A model generated the notes under the pieces. It saw only the letters and a program-made list of their open reading frames with translations, did not search any database and had not been told where the DNA came from. The translations under genes were made by a program, and so were the position numbers. DNA of 62,500 bases from Pseudomonas chlororaphis (GTDB taxonomy: Bacteria > Pseudomonadota > Gammaproteobacteria > Pseudomonadales > Pseudomonadaceae), in contig NZ_MSCT01000005.1 of assembly GCF_001921865.1 (NCBI RefSeq), positions 1 to 62,500 on the forward strand, read 5' to 3'. Shown piece after piece: positions 18,054 to 26,701 of the stretch (position 1 is the stretch's first letter; each line of letters opens with the position of its first letter).

Positions 18054-18776
18054 TCACTGATTGACGCCGGCGGCCGCCGATTCGGCGACCGCGGCTATCC
18101 GGGCATTGGCGGCGTGGCTCTTGCCCGGCGCCTTGAGTTGTTCCGCACGGGCCTGGGCATGGCTGAACTGCTCGGGGCTCAGGCCGGCGCGGCTGACCAC
18201 TTCGGCCGCCTGCTTCCAGTTGTCCTGGTAGATCAGCAAAGTCACCAGGTTGGCGGCGGCCAGCGTGTCGCTCTGCTGCAGTTCGATGGCGGTGAGAAAT
18301 TCGAAGCGGGCGTCTTCCAGGCGCAGTTGGTTGAGGTAGACCACGCCCAGGTCGTTGCGGATTTTTTCGTCGGTCGGCGACAGCCGGGCGGCGCGTTGCA
18401 GGTGGGCCTGGGCCAGGCCGTTGTCGCCCCGGGCGGCGGCCAGTTGCCCCAGGCCATGCTCGGCCTCGGCCGCCACGCAGGTGCCCAGCAGGCTGCGGTA
18501 CAGCGGCTCGGCCTGGGCCGAGCCCAACTGCCGGTAGACCTTGGCCTTGCGCAGGCGCACCTCGCTCAGGTCGTCCGGCAGTTTCTGCAGATTGGCCAGG
18601 CTGGCGTGCAGTTTGCCGTCCTGGGCCATGTCGTCCGCCAGGTTCAACGCCAGCTCCTGGTCGGCGTCGAGCTTGCCGCAGCTGGAGGAGGCGGTCAGTG
18701 CCGACCATGGCGCCTGACCGTTGCTGGCGCAGCCGCCGAGCATTAACAAGCTGAGTGCTGCAATCATTGCTTTCAT
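18054..18776 (-). CDS. tadD: TadD-like TPR lipoprotein
   Basis: A 240-residue predicted lipoprotein starting MKAMIAALSLLMLGGC, with lipobox LGGC, at the ATG at 18776 behind AGAGGGA. The mature part has tetratricopeptide-like helices, for example GQLAAARGDNGLAQAHLQRA and IRNDLGVVYLNQLRLEDARF. TadD-type TPR lipoproteins help assembly of the RcpA secretin in the outer membrane. The gene follows tadC closely in the same operon. An upstream in-frame start at 18797 would spoil the lipoprotein signal and is rejected. Confidence 0.87.
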   Translation of the reverse strand: MKAMIAALSLLMLGGCASNGQAPWSALTASSSCGKLDADQELALNLADDMAQDGKLHASLANLQKLPDDLSEVRLRKAKVYRQLGSAQAEPLYRSLLGTCVAAEAEHGLGQLAAARGDNGLAQAHLQRAARLSPTDEKIRNDLGVVYLNQLRLEDARFEFLTAIELQQSDTLAAANLVTLLIYQDNWKQAAEVVSRAGLSPEQFSHAQARAEQLKAPGKSHAANARIAAVAESAAAGVNQ

Positions 18777-18786
18777 CAGATTCCCT

Positions 18787-19671
18787 CTAGGAAGCAAAGG
18801 CTCGGGCGATCGCGGTGAATCCCGGCCCCGCCAGAACGATAAGCAAGGCGGGGAAGAGAAACAGCATCATCACCACCGACATTTTGGCCGACATTTTCGA
18901 AATGTATTCCTGCAGGCGCGTCAGGCGCCGGTCATCGAGCAATTGCTTGAGCGCCAGCAGCGATTTCATCGCGCCGCCGCCTTGCTGGATGAGTTGCTGG
19001 AGGATGACGCAGGTATCGGTGAACTCGTCGACCGCCAGCACCGTGGCCGTCTTGTTCAGTTCCTGGCCGAGTTCGAGACCCGAGTCGACCCGGGCCAGGA
19101 TCAGGCGGATCTCATGGGTCAGTTCCGGCAGCAATTTCTGCGCTTCGTGGCCCAGCACCCGCAGCGCCTGTTCCACCGCCATGCCGGACTCGAAAAGAAT
19201 GCGCAACAGGGGAATGAAGGTGGAGATTTCGATGGCGATGATCCGCTGCCGGCGTTTCGCGGCGAACGCCAGCAGGCGCTTGGGCAACAGGTAGCCCAGG
19301 CCGGCGCCGAGAACCGGCAGCAGCCACTTGTTCGAGGCGCCGGAGAAGAACAGTTCCTGAAGGAACAGCACCACGCCGAGCATCACGATCGGCATGCCGA
19401 TCTGGCTGGCGGCGTACAGCGAACGCTGGCTGGCGCGGCGCCAGCCCAGGCGGTTGAGCAGGGTCTGGGTTTCGCTGTCCATGCTGACCGAGCGCTGGCC
19501 GAACTTGCTGTCTCCGATAATTCTCAGCCAACTGCCCAGGCGGCTCTCCCGCACCATGTGGCCTTGCAGGCGTTGCGCGACCTGCCGTTCGCGCCGACGG
19601 CGCTCCAGCAGGCTGCTGGCGATCAGCAGCAGGGCGCCGAGAAACAGCATCGCGCTTGCCAGGAGCACCAT
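18787..19671 (-). CDS. tadC: TadC inner-membrane platform protein
   Basis: A 294-residue protein with a type II secretion F (GspF/TadC) domain. Hydrophobic helices lie near the start (MVLLASAMLFLGALLLIASS), around residue 100 and at the C-terminus (MMLFLFPALLIVLAGPGF), with a cytosolic helical region carrying ESGMAVEQALRVLG and LARVDSGLELGQEL. TadB and TadC form the inner-membrane platform that couples the TadA ATPase to pilin assembly. Start choice: the ATG at 19671 follows the tadB stop by a single base, while the 11-residue longer alternative reads into tadB. Confidence 0.9.
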   Translation of the reverse strand: MVLLASAMLFLGALLLIASSLLERRRRERQVAQRLQGHMVRESRLGSWLRIIGDSKFGQRSVSMDSETQTLLNRLGWRRASQRSLYAASQIGMPIVMLGVVLFLQELFFSGASNKWLLPVLGAGLGYLLPKRLLAFAAKRRQRIIAIEISTFIPLLRILFESGMAVEQALRVLGHEAQKLLPELTHEIRLILARVDSGLELGQELNKTATVLAVDEFTDTCVILQQLIQQGGGAMKSLLALKQLLDDRRLTRLQEYISKMSAKMSVVMMLFLFPALLIVLAGPGFTAIARAFAS

Positions 19672-19672
19672 T

Positions 19673-20557
19673 TCAGATACTCCGCAGCATGCGCCAGAGC
19701 GCAATGCAGCCGCAGACCTGGAGCACCAGGGCGGTGATCAGCATGCGCTGTCCGGCCGGGTCGTTCCACATGCCAAGCATGTAGCCGGGGTTGGTTATCA
19801 TGAAGTAGGCCACCAGCAGCAACGGCAGGAGGCCCAGCACCCAGGCGGTCATGCGGGTTTCGCCGGTCATGGCGCTGAGTTGTCGCGCGCCCTGCTCGCG
19901 TTCGCGGATCAGTTTGATCAGGTTTTCCAGCAGTTCGCTGGCATTGCCGCCGTAGCGGTGATTGACCTTCAGGCCCAGGGCGAACATGCGCAATTCGTCC
20001 TGTTCGTAGAGCTCGGCGAAATCGTGGACCGCATCGGGCAGGTTCACCCCCAGATGGACATTGCGCTGGACGCGGCCCATGGCGTTTTTCAGCGGTGGGC
20101 TGCTGGCCTCGATGCCGCCCAGGACCGCATCGGCCAGGGTGCGTCCGGATTTCAGGCTGCGCACGGTGTGGTCCAGCAGTTGCGGGAGCTGGGCGATCAT
20201 GCGTTTGAGCCGCCGCTGATACAGCCAGGACACATACAGGCGCAGCAACAGCGGTGGCAGCACCAGCAACAGCAGGGCCCCGATCCAGCCGGCGCTGAAA
20301 AAACCCAGCAGCATCGCCAGCACCCAGAGGGTCAGCCACAGGCCGATGCGTTCGGTCGGCCGGCCCAGGCCGGCGCGCAGGAAGGCCCGTTCCAGGGCGA
20401 GCCAGGAGGTTTTCGGCGGGCTCGACAGCGGTTGCCCCTGGGACAGCCGGCTGAGGATCTTTTCGTTGTCGGTCTTGCGCAGGCCGCTGAAAAACAGCCA
20501 GCCCGACAGGCCCAGGAGGATCAGGCAGGTCAGCGCCAGGATAAGGGGAGCGATCAT
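19673..20557 (-). CDS. tadB: TadB inner-membrane platform protein
   Basis: A 294-residue GspF/TadB-type membrane protein starting MIAPLILALTCLILLGLSGW at 20557. Hydrophobic helices lie near the N-terminus, around residues 90-125 and at the C-terminal end. The cytosolic domain contains LDHTVRSLKSGRTLADAV and FALGLKVNHRYGGNASELLE, the two halves of the family repeat. It is predicted to work with TadC as the platform for the TadA motor. The much longer open frame covering this gene starts inside tadA in another phase and is not real. The gene sits 14 bases after tadA. Confidence 0.9.
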   Translation of the reverse strand: MIAPLILALTCLILLGLSGWLFFSGLRKTDNEKILSRLSQGQPLSSPPKTSWLALERAFLRAGLGRPTERIGLWLTLWVLAMLLGFFSAGWIGALLLLVLPPLLLRLYVSWLYQRRLKRMIAQLPQLLDHTVRSLKSGRTLADAVLGGIEASSPPLKNAMGRVQRNVHLGVNLPDAVHDFAELYEQDELRMFALGLKVNHRYGGNASELLENLIKLIREREQGARQLSAMTGETRMTAWVLGLLPLLLVAYFMITNPGYMLGMWNDPAGQRMLITALVLQVCGCIALWRMLRSI

Positions 20558-20571
20558 GGGCAGGCTCCGCG

Positions 20572-21846
20572 TCAGTCGAGTGTCAGGCCGGTATCCCGGC
20601 GCAGCTTGTCGCCGGCGGGGTTGATCGCCTCGCGCAAGAAGCCGAAACCGGTGCGCCGGTCGAGCCGGAACAGGGTGTTGGTGACGTAGATGTCCTCGCG
20701 CACTCCCACCACTTCCACCACTTCGCTGACACAGCGCCGGCCATCGGGCATGCGCGTCAGCTGAATCACCACGTCCAGGGCCGCGCAGATCATCTGCCGC
20801 AGGGTGCGCTCGGCCACCTGGCGTCCGGTCAGGCCCACCAGGGTTTCCAGGCGCAGCAGGGCGTCCTGGGCGTTGTTGGCGTGTACGGTGCTCATCGAAC
20901 CGTCGTGGCCGGTGTTCATCGCGGTCAGCACATCGAGCACTTCGACGCCGCGGATCTCGCCGAGGATGATCCGGTCCGGGCGCATCCGCAGGGCGTTGCG
21001 GATCAGGTCGCTGGCCTTGACCTCGCCATGCCCCTCGGCATTCGGCGGGCGGGTTTCCAGGCGCACCACATGGGGGTGGCCCAGTTGCAGTTCGGCCACG
21101 TCCTCGATGGTCACCAGGCGTTCGTGGGGGTTGATCAACTGGCTGAGAATATTCAGCAGGGTGGTCTTGCCGGTGCCGGTGCCGCCGCTGATCAGGATGT
21201 TGCAACGCTTGCCCACGGCTTCCTGGACGAACTCGAAGATCGCCTGGTCGATGGTCTGCATGGCCATCAGGTCGCTGCTCTTGAGCATGTCCTTGCGAAA
21301 CTTGCGAATCGACAGGCAAGGGCCGTCCAGGGCGATCGGCGGGATGATGGCGTTGACCCGGCTGCCGTCGGGCATGCGTGCGTCGACCATCGGCGAGGAC
21401 TCGTCCAGGCGCCGGCCCAGGGGCGCGAGGATGCGTTGCATCACTCGCTCCACATGGTGGGAGTCGACGAAACGCAGGTCGCTCTGATGCAGCACGCCAT
21501 CGCGTTCGACGAACACCCGGTGCGGTCCGTTGACCAGGATCTCGGTCACCGCCGGGTCGCGCAGCAGCACTTCCAGCGGTCCGAAACCGGTGAGTTCGTC
21601 CACCAGTTCCTCGGCCAGGCGCTCCATCTCATAACGCGAGATCGCCAGGTGCATGCGGGCGATGTATTCGGCCACTTTGTCGGTGACGAACTGCGACAGG
21701 TTCTGGCGCGAGCCCTCCAGCAGGTTTTTCCCGGACTCCTCGATGGCATCGATGATGTAGCGATGCATCACCAGCTTGAGGCCTTCGTGATCGGTGTTTC
21801 CTGCCTGACTGCGCACGGGCGCGCCGAACAGCTTTTCCCCGTTCAT
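20572..21846 (-). CDS. tadA: TadA/CpaF secretion ATPase
   Basis: A 424-residue type II/IV secretion ATPase. Walker A is G221-G-T-G-T-G-K-T-T, the Asp-box-like VTIEDVAELQL follows, Walker B is RPDRIILGEIRG, and the His-box is SMSTVHANN. The N-terminal region (YIARMHLAISRYEMERLAEE, GPLEVLLRDPAVTEILVNGP) is typical of CpaF/TadA. It is the hexameric cytosolic motor that powers Flp pilus assembly on TadB/TadC. Its ATG overlaps the tadZ stop by four bases. No missing catalytic residue is seen. Confidence 0.95.
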   Translation of the reverse strand: MNGEKLFGAPVRSQAGNTDHEGLKLVMHRYIIDAIEESGKNLLEGSRQNLSQFVTDKVAEYIARMHLAISRYEMERLAEELVDELTGFGPLEVLLRDPAVTEILVNGPHRVFVERDGVLHQSDLRFVDSHHVERVMQRILAPLGRRLDESSPMVDARMPDGSRVNAIIPPIALDGPCLSIRKFRKDMLKSSDLMAMQTIDQAIFEFVQEAVGKRCNILISGGTGTGKTTLLNILSQLINPHERLVTIEDVAELQLGHPHVVRLETRPPNAEGHGEVKASDLIRNALRMRPDRIILGEIRGVEVLDVLTAMNTGHDGSMSTVHANNAQDALLRLETLVGLTGRQVAERTLRQMICAALDVVIQLTRMPDGRRCVSEVVEVVGVREDIYVTNTLFRLDRRTGFGFLREAINPAGDKLRRDTGLTLD

Positions 21847-23033
21847 CGTCCGCCTCGCAGCCGGTCGAGCCAGCCCAGCTTGGGTTTACTCAGCCCTTCC
21901 GAGCGCTTGGCCAGGCGTTCGCCCAGGGCCTTCAGGCTTTGGGTCAGTTGCTCGCGCGGGGCCATTTCAAACAGGGTCACCCCCTGGTTCTTGGCGTTCA
22001 GGCGGACCTCGGGGCTGTTGGCCAGGACCGTAATGACCTCCAGGCCGAAGGTTTTGCCCAGGGTGTCGGAGTCCGGCGTCACGCCACGCAGGTAGTGATC
22101 CACCAGCAGGTGCGCGTGTTCCAGTTTCATGCCTTTGTCGCGCCACAGGTTCAGCACCGCCAGGTTGCGCCGACAGTCGAGCACGTTCTGGTCGACGCAC
22201 CAGATCAGCTTGTCGCAATGGCTGACCAGGGTGCGCAGCGCCTCGCTGTCCGGTTGCCCGGTAAGGTTCACCACGATGTGCTGGAAATGTTGGCGCAGGG
22301 CACTGAGCAGCATGTACAGCTCGGCGGCGCTGGTGCGTTCCAGAGGCTCGTCGCTTTCGGCATAGGCAAGAATGCGCAGGCCCGCTTCGGCGCTGGTGAA
22401 GGCGCTGTCGATCAGGGTCGCATCCAGGCGTCGCAGATGGCGCAAGGCATCGCCGAAATGGAAGGAGCTTTCCAGGCCGAGCAGCGCCAGGCTGTCGCCG
22501 CGCGGCAAGCCGAGATCGAGCAGCAGGGTCTGTTGCCCGAGCTTTTGCACCACCAGCGCCAGGTGGTTGGCGATCAGTGCGCCATCGGCGCTGGCCTGGG
22601 TGCCGTAGAGCACGGTGAGGCCGCCGCCCTGGGTGCTGGGGGCGACGGGCGGCAGGCGTTTGCTCAGGCGCCTGACCAGCCCGCCGACCTCGCTGGGGCG
22701 CGAGCCGTAGGCGACGAAATCCCGGGCGCCGGCGCGCATGGCGTTGAGCACCAGCTGGTTGTCCATGCCGTCGCCGAGGGCGACGATGGCGAGCATCGGC
22801 TTGGCTTCCAGGGCGCCTTCGATCAACGCGGTCTGGGCCACCACATGCTCGCGATCGAGGCCGACGAACACCAGGTTGGCAAAGGTCACGTCGACCAGCG
22901 CCAACAGTTCGTCCAGGCTGCCGTTGCCGGCGCTGACGACTTGCCCCAGCGGCGCCAGGGCACCCTGCAACCACTCAAGATCGGTGGTGTTGCGGGTGAT
23001 GGCGAGGAACGTCTGGTTCAGGTGTTGGCTCAT
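21843..23033 (-). CDS. tadZ: TadZ/CpaE-like atypical ParA-MinD protein
   Basis: A 396-residue protein. The N-terminal about 130 residues form a receiver-like fold (ANLVFVGLDREH, MRAGARDFVAYGSRPSEV) with no clear phosphorylation aspartate. The C-terminal part is ParA/MinD-like (TVLYGTQASADGALIANHLA, LLLDLGLPRGDSLALLGL) but its Walker A lacks the usual GKGGxGKT lysines. TadZ proteins localise the pilus machine to a pole or focus, and a degenerate P-loop is common in the family. The gene overlaps both rcpA and tadA by four bases each, so the three are translationally coupled. Confidence 0.88.
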   Translation of the reverse strand: MSQHLNQTFLAITRNTTDLEWLQGALAPLGQVVSAGNGSLDELLALVDVTFANLVFVGLDREHVVAQTALIEGALEAKPMLAIVALGDGMDNQLVLNAMRAGARDFVAYGSRPSEVGGLVRRLSKRLPPVAPSTQGGGLTVLYGTQASADGALIANHLALVVQKLGQQTLLLDLGLPRGDSLALLGLESSFHFGDALRHLRRLDATLIDSAFTSAEAGLRILAYAESDEPLERTSAAELYMLLSALRQHFQHIVVNLTGQPDSEALRTLVSHCDKLIWCVDQNVLDCRRNLAVLNLWRDKGMKLEHAHLLVDHYLRGVTPDSDTLGKTFGLEVITVLANSPEVRLNAKNQGVTLFEMAPREQLTQSLKALGERLAKRSEGLSKPKLGWLDRLRGGR

Positions 23034-24256
23034 TGCGATAACCCACTGCGTTTATCGAAGTTGCCGTTTTCCATGAAGAACATGCGGTAGAAGTTCGGGT
23101 CGTAGTTGCGCAGCCGCTCGCCCGGCAGCGACGGCAGCCGGGCATTGGCGGCCAGCGGCTGGACCAGGTGCGGCGTCACTACCATCAGCAGTTCGCGTTC
23201 TTCGCGGTTGATGCGCGAGTCGCGAAAGAATGCCCCCAATACCGGAATATCGCCCAGCCCGGGGAATTTGTTGACCTGCGAACTGTTGGTGGTGCTGATC
23301 AAGCCACTGATGACGAAGCTTTCGCCGTCGGCCAGGGAAATGCTGGTGTCGGTACGCCGTATCGTCAGGGCCGGCACCTGGGTGCCGGCAATGATCACCG
23401 CGTTGCTGAAGTCCAGTTCGCTGACCTCGGGCGCCACCTTCAGGGCGATGCGGTTCTGGTCGATGATGGTGGGGGTCAGGGTCAGGCGAATCCCGAATTC
23501 CTTGTACTCGATGGAGACGCTGTCGCTGCCGGAGCTGGGGACCGGAATCGGGATCTCGCCGCCGGCCAGAAAGCTCGCGCTCTGGCCGCTGAGCGCCACC
23601 AGGCTGGGGCGCGCCAGGGTGTAGGCAAAACCGCTGCCCTCCAGGGCATTGATGATCATCATGGTCTTGCCGCCGATCCAGGAAAAATTGAACTGGCTGT
23701 TGTCCACCGGCAACTTGGGCGTCGGTACGCCATCGACGCTGGGCAGGGTGCCCGGGGCGCCGAACAGGAAGTTGCCGCGGGTACCGATCAGGTGGCTGCT
23801 GGCCTCCTTGAGCTTGGTCCGGCTGACTTCGACGAAGCGCACGTCGGTCTGCACCTGGCTGGGCAGCAGGGCATCCTGGGAGGGTTCGACGGCGGCGCTG
23901 GTCAAGGCCGTGGTGGCCTTACCCTGAACGAACACCATGCTCTGGCGCGGGGTGCTGGCGCAGGCGGTCCAGATCATCAGGCTGGTCGCGCCCTGGGCCA
24001 TGCCGGTCAACAGAAAGGCCTTGTTGCCATTGGCGTGCACGTCGGCAATCTTGGGGTCGCCCACGGCCAGGCGAGTGATCGCGACCGGCGATTGCAGCTC
24101 CCGTTGCAGCCCTTCGCCAATCTCCATCACTGGCGGGAGCGGCCCCAGGTTGCTGCAGCCCGCGGCCGGGCTGGCCTGAGCCATGACGGGGATCAGGTTG
24201 CCGAGCAGCATGGCCAGGATCAGGGTAGGGCGAGGCGGCATGGAACGGCTGCGCAT
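23030..24256 (-). CDS. rcpA: RcpA outer-membrane secretin of the Flp pilus
   Basis: A 408-residue secretin. The N-terminus has a hydrophobic leader ending near PVMAQASPAAG. The N domain carries VAITRLAVGDPKIADVHANG. The C-terminal secretin domain shows VRFVEVSRTKLKEAS, EFGIRLTLTPTI and ISGLISTTNSSQVNKFPGLG plus GDIPVLGAFFRDS, the standard family blocks. RcpA forms the outer-membrane pore through which the Flp fibre exits. The gene lies 20 bases after rcpC and overlaps tadZ by four bases. In-frame start alternatives near MPPRP differ by only five residues. Confidence 0.94.
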   Translation of the reverse strand: MRSRSMPPRPTLILAMLLGNLIPVMAQASPAAGCSNLGPLPPVMEIGEGLQRELQSPVAITRLAVGDPKIADVHANGNKAFLLTGMAQGATSLMIWTACASTPRQSMVFVQGKATTALTSAAVEPSQDALLPSQVQTDVRFVEVSRTKLKEASSHLIGTRGNFLFGAPGTLPSVDGVPTPKLPVDNSQFNFSWIGGKTMMIINALEGSGFAYTLARPSLVALSGQSASFLAGGEIPIPVPSSGSDSVSIEYKEFGIRLTLTPTIIDQNRIALKVAPEVSELDFSNAVIIAGTQVPALTIRRTDTSISLADGESFVISGLISTTNSSQVNKFPGLGDIPVLGAFFRDSRINREERELLMVVTPHLVQPLAANARLPSLPGERLRNYDPNFYRMFFMENGNFDKRSGLSQ

Positions 24257-24276
24257 GTAGAGGCATCCTTGCTCAA

Positions 24277-25224
24277 TCAGGGAGTTTGTTGGGTGATCTG
24301 GTTGCCGCGAATGATCTCCACGGCAGGCCGCGCCGCGGCTGTGGGGCTTGCCGATGAAGGGGTTCTGGGAGCGCTGCCCAGTGCCAGTTGGGTGAACTGG
24401 AAGAGGTTGCTGTTGCTGGCGTCGATATGGGCGGCCGCCGCATCCTCGCCGGCCCAGTAGCGGGCCAGCCGTTGTTCTTCGCTACTGCGCACGGCCAGGC
24501 GCAGCGTGCCGACCTGAGTGGCCAGCATCAGCCGGCTGAGCAAGGCTTCGGGGACCGCCAGCACCACGGTGCGCGCCATCAGCCGGCGCTGATCCTGCTT
24601 GAGCCGGTCGTCGGCGCTCATGGCGGCCGAGCCCGGCGTGCCGTCGTTGGTGAGCCCAAGCTGGTCGCCTACCGCCAGCACCCGCATGGCGGGCACCGCG
24701 ACCTGTGCCGATTGTTGCGGATTGCTGGTGTCCTGGCGCAGAAACAGCAGTACGTCGACGTAATCCCCGGGGACCAGTTGGCCGGCGGCGCCTATCACCT
24801 CGTCGACCGCGACCGCCAGGGCACGTTCGTCCGGATGGATCATGCGCGCCAGCGAACCGCCGGCGGCGAAGCTTTCTTCGTTGAGCCAGGTGCCGGCGCG
24901 CAGTTGCCGCCAGGGTGTGCGGCCAATGGCCTGGTCCAGGCTGGCGAGGCTGCCGGGGGGAGCGGTCTGGAGTTTTTCCAGGCGCAGATCGGCGGCGGCG
25001 AGGGCGACGAAGGGCGGCACGTCGCGGCTCAGCACCACGACGGGCTGGCGTGTCTGGTCTTCAGCGCTGGCGACGGTCTTTTCCACCACGGTCGGGGTGA
25101 CCGGCTGGACAACGACAGGAGGGGAGGGCTCCGGTTGACGGCTGAGTACCAGCCCCCAGTAGCCGACAAAAAGTGCCCCCAGTAACAGCAGTCCTGCAAG
25201 GGCCATGGTAACGCGACTGTTCAT
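24277..25224 (-). CDS. rcpC: RcpC/CpaB Flp pilus assembly protein
   Basis: A 315-residue protein with an N-terminal transmembrane anchor (MNSRVTMALAGLLLLGALFV). An SAF domain follows, with VVVLSRDVPPFVALAAADLR, LRAGTWLNEESF, then the RcpC half with ALAVAVDEVIGAAGQLVPGD and VDVLLFLRQ. CpaB/RcpC proteins are periplasmic partners of the RcpA secretin. It is the first gene of the seven-gene rcpC-rcpA-tadZ-A-B-C-D operon, which runs on to the DUF3613 gene. Its promoter must lie in the 329-base region shared with the divergent flp gene. Confidence 0.92.
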   Translation of the reverse strand: MNSRVTMALAGLLLLGALFVGYWGLVLSRQPEPSPPVVVQPVTPTVVEKTVASAEDQTRQPVVVLSRDVPPFVALAAADLRLEKLQTAPPGSLASLDQAIGRTPWRQLRAGTWLNEESFAAGGSLARMIHPDERALAVAVDEVIGAAGQLVPGDYVDVLLFLRQDTSNPQQSAQVAVPAMRVLAVGDQLGLTNDGTPGSAAMSADDRLKQDQRRLMARTVVLAVPEALLSRLMLATQVGTLRLAVRSSEEQRLARYWAGEDAAAAHIDASNSNLFQFTQLALGSAPRTPSSASPTAAARPAVEIIRGNQITQQTP

Positions 25225-25553
25225 GACGGCTCTCCCTTTCCTGCTGCATTATCAGCCCGCTTTCGAATGAGTTGATTTCGCAATCAGGCAGCTATGAACA
25301 TTCAACTATTTCGCTATTTGAAAGTAGTCGAGCTAGGACGAAATGCCATCACGGAGGGAAAAATAACCCACTAAAGTAGGGGCGGTGGCGAGCAGACGCC
25401 CTGTTTATGGCGTCAACTTTCCAGCTAATACTTAGTGATTAGTTGGTTCTTACAGTTGTTGCCCCTGACTTTGTTGACAATGCTCTGATGGCACAGAGGA
25501 ATGATGTTGCAGGTCCTTTACATCTGTGCCCTAGCGTTTCAAGGAGAAGTCTG
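25225..25553. promoter_or_regulatory. Divergent rcpC-flp control region
   Basis: A gene-free 329-base stretch between the rcpC operon and the flp genes, more AT-rich than its surroundings. GAAAGTAGTC at 25320-25329 matches exactly a 10-mer upstream of pprB, and a second AAAGTAG lies at 25373-25379, 52 bases further on, about five helical turns. Toward flp there is a TTGACA at 25474-25479 but no good -10 at standard spacing, which would suit an activator-dependent promoter. The flp leader ends in AAGGAG, a strong ribosome site. PprB binding is inferred, not shown. Confidence 0.5.
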
Positions 25554-25763
25554 ATGATCCTTCAATATCTCTTGCTCAGAGCCCGTCTCTTCTTCAACCG
25601 TACCGATGGCGCTTCGGCGATCGAATACGCGATCGTGGTGGCCATGGTCGCGGTGGTGGTCGTGGCGTTCGTGACCCCCATGGGCGGCAGGGTTCTGGCC
25701 ATCTTCAACAATATTTTGACCTCCCTGGGTGGCACCACTGTCGTGCGGCCGACGATTCCTTGA
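25554..25763 (+). CDS. flp: Flp pilin, copy 1
   Basis: A 69-residue prepilin: MILQYLLLRARLFFNRTDG, then cleavage after Gly and the mature start ASAIEYAIVV. Glu at +5 and Tyr at +6 are the Flp hallmark. A single hydrophobic helix follows (VVAMVAVVVVAFV) and a short C-terminal part ends VVRPTIP. Strong AAGGAGA ribosome site. It is the major subunit of the Tad/Flp fibre, processed by FppA and pushed out through RcpA. A second, near-identical gene follows 60 bases later. An ATG far upstream in the same frame (25443 region) is not supported by a ribosome site. Confidence 0.95.
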   Translation: MILQYLLLRARLFFNRTDGASAIEYAIVVAMVAVVVVAFVTPMGGRVLAIFNNILTSLGGTTVVRPTIP

Positions 25764-25823
25764 TGGACCGAGCTTCAGGCCGTAGGTGTTCCGACTTGTA
25801 GTTACCGAACGGAGAGGCTCCCC

Positions 25824-26030
25824 ATGATTCTTCACTATCTTTGGCTCAAGGCCCGTCTACTGCTCGCCGGCAACGACGGGGCATCGGCAATCGAGTACGC
25901 GATCGTGGTGGCGATGGTCGCCGTGGTGGTCGTGGCGTTCGTGAGCCCGCTGGGGGACCGCGTGCTGGCGGTCTTCAACAATATACTGGTGACTTTGCAG
26001 GGGACGGCGGTGGTTCGACCGACGCCTTGA
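25824..26030 (+). CDS. flp2: Flp pilin, copy 2
   Basis: A 68-residue prepilin with the same plan as copy 1: MILHYLWLKARLLLAGNDG, cleavage, then the identical ASAIEYAIVVAMVAVVVVAF. The two differ mainly in the leader and in the last third (SPLGDRVLAVFNNILVTLQG versus TPMGGRVLAIFNNILTSLGG). Its own ribosome site GGAGAGG precedes the ATG. A co-transcribed tandem duplicate suggests either a mixed fibre or dosage. P. aeruginosa is known for a single flp in this locus, so the pair is a difference worth noting. Confidence 0.93.
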   Translation: MILHYLWLKARLLLAGNDGASAIEYAIVVAMVAVVVVAFVSPLGDRVLAVFNNILVTLQGTAVVRPTP

Positions 26031-26099
26031 TAGCGCTCTATTGATTGTCTTGAATGGCGCGTTATGTTCGGCTCAACCACCGGCTTTAAGGTATTCCCC

Positions 26100-26513
26100 A
26101 TGAACGCCTCTTCCGTTGCGCGTCAGCAGCTTCTTCTCGTGGACGATGAAGAGGACGCCCTGCTCGAGCTGGCCGAATGGCTGGAGGGCGAGGGCTTCTG
26201 TTGCTTCACCGCGACCTCGGTCAAGCTGGCCCTGGCCCACCTCACTCGTCATCCGGACATCGCGCTGGTCATCACCGACCTGCGCATGCCGGAGGAGAGT
26301 GGCCTGTCGCTGATCAGGCGGCTGCGTGAACACACCTCTCGCCAACACTTGCCGGTGATCGTGATGTCGGGCCATGCCGACATGGACGACGTCAGCGACC
26401 TGCTGCGCCTCCAGGTGCTGGACCTGTTTCGCAAACCCATCTACCACGTGCGCCTGCTGGAAACCCTGAACAACCTGTTTCCACAGCCACGCCTGCACCT
26501 GATCAACCCCTGA
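26100..26513 (+). CDS. Stand-alone receiver-domain protein next to flp
   Basis: A 137-residue protein consisting of one CheY-like receiver and nothing else. The acidic pocket is D15-D16, the phosphoacceptor D60 (ALVITDLRMPEESG), S90 stands in the Thr/Ser position (VIVMSGHA) and K112 in FRKP. The start at 26100 (MNASSVARQQLLLVDD) is preferred over 26064, with a weak AAGG upstream. It lies 69 bases after flp2 in the same direction, so it may be co-transcribed with the pilins. The nearest kinase in the window is PprA, so a phosphate-sink or localisation role in that pathway is plausible but unproven. Confidence 0.87.
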   Translation: MNASSVARQQLLLVDDEEDALLELAEWLEGEGFCCFTATSVKLALAHLTRHPDIALVITDLRMPEESGLSLIRRLREHTSRQHLPVIVMSGHADMDDVSDLLRLQVLDLFRKPIYHVRLLETLNNLFPQPRLHLINP

Positions 26514-26701
26514 ATTGTCCTGCCTGCTCGTTGCCTGGTTTTTTGGCGCCGTCGGTTTGACTTTTTGATGGTGTCATAATGATGGCTACTGTAAATTGCC
26601 TGCCGCTTGTTTCGGCATCGTGCCGATCAGCCGGCAGCGATGCCTGAAAGCGTCGGCACGCCTGCTGAAACCCGTCGTCGAGTTTCTGGAAGGGATACCC
26701 A

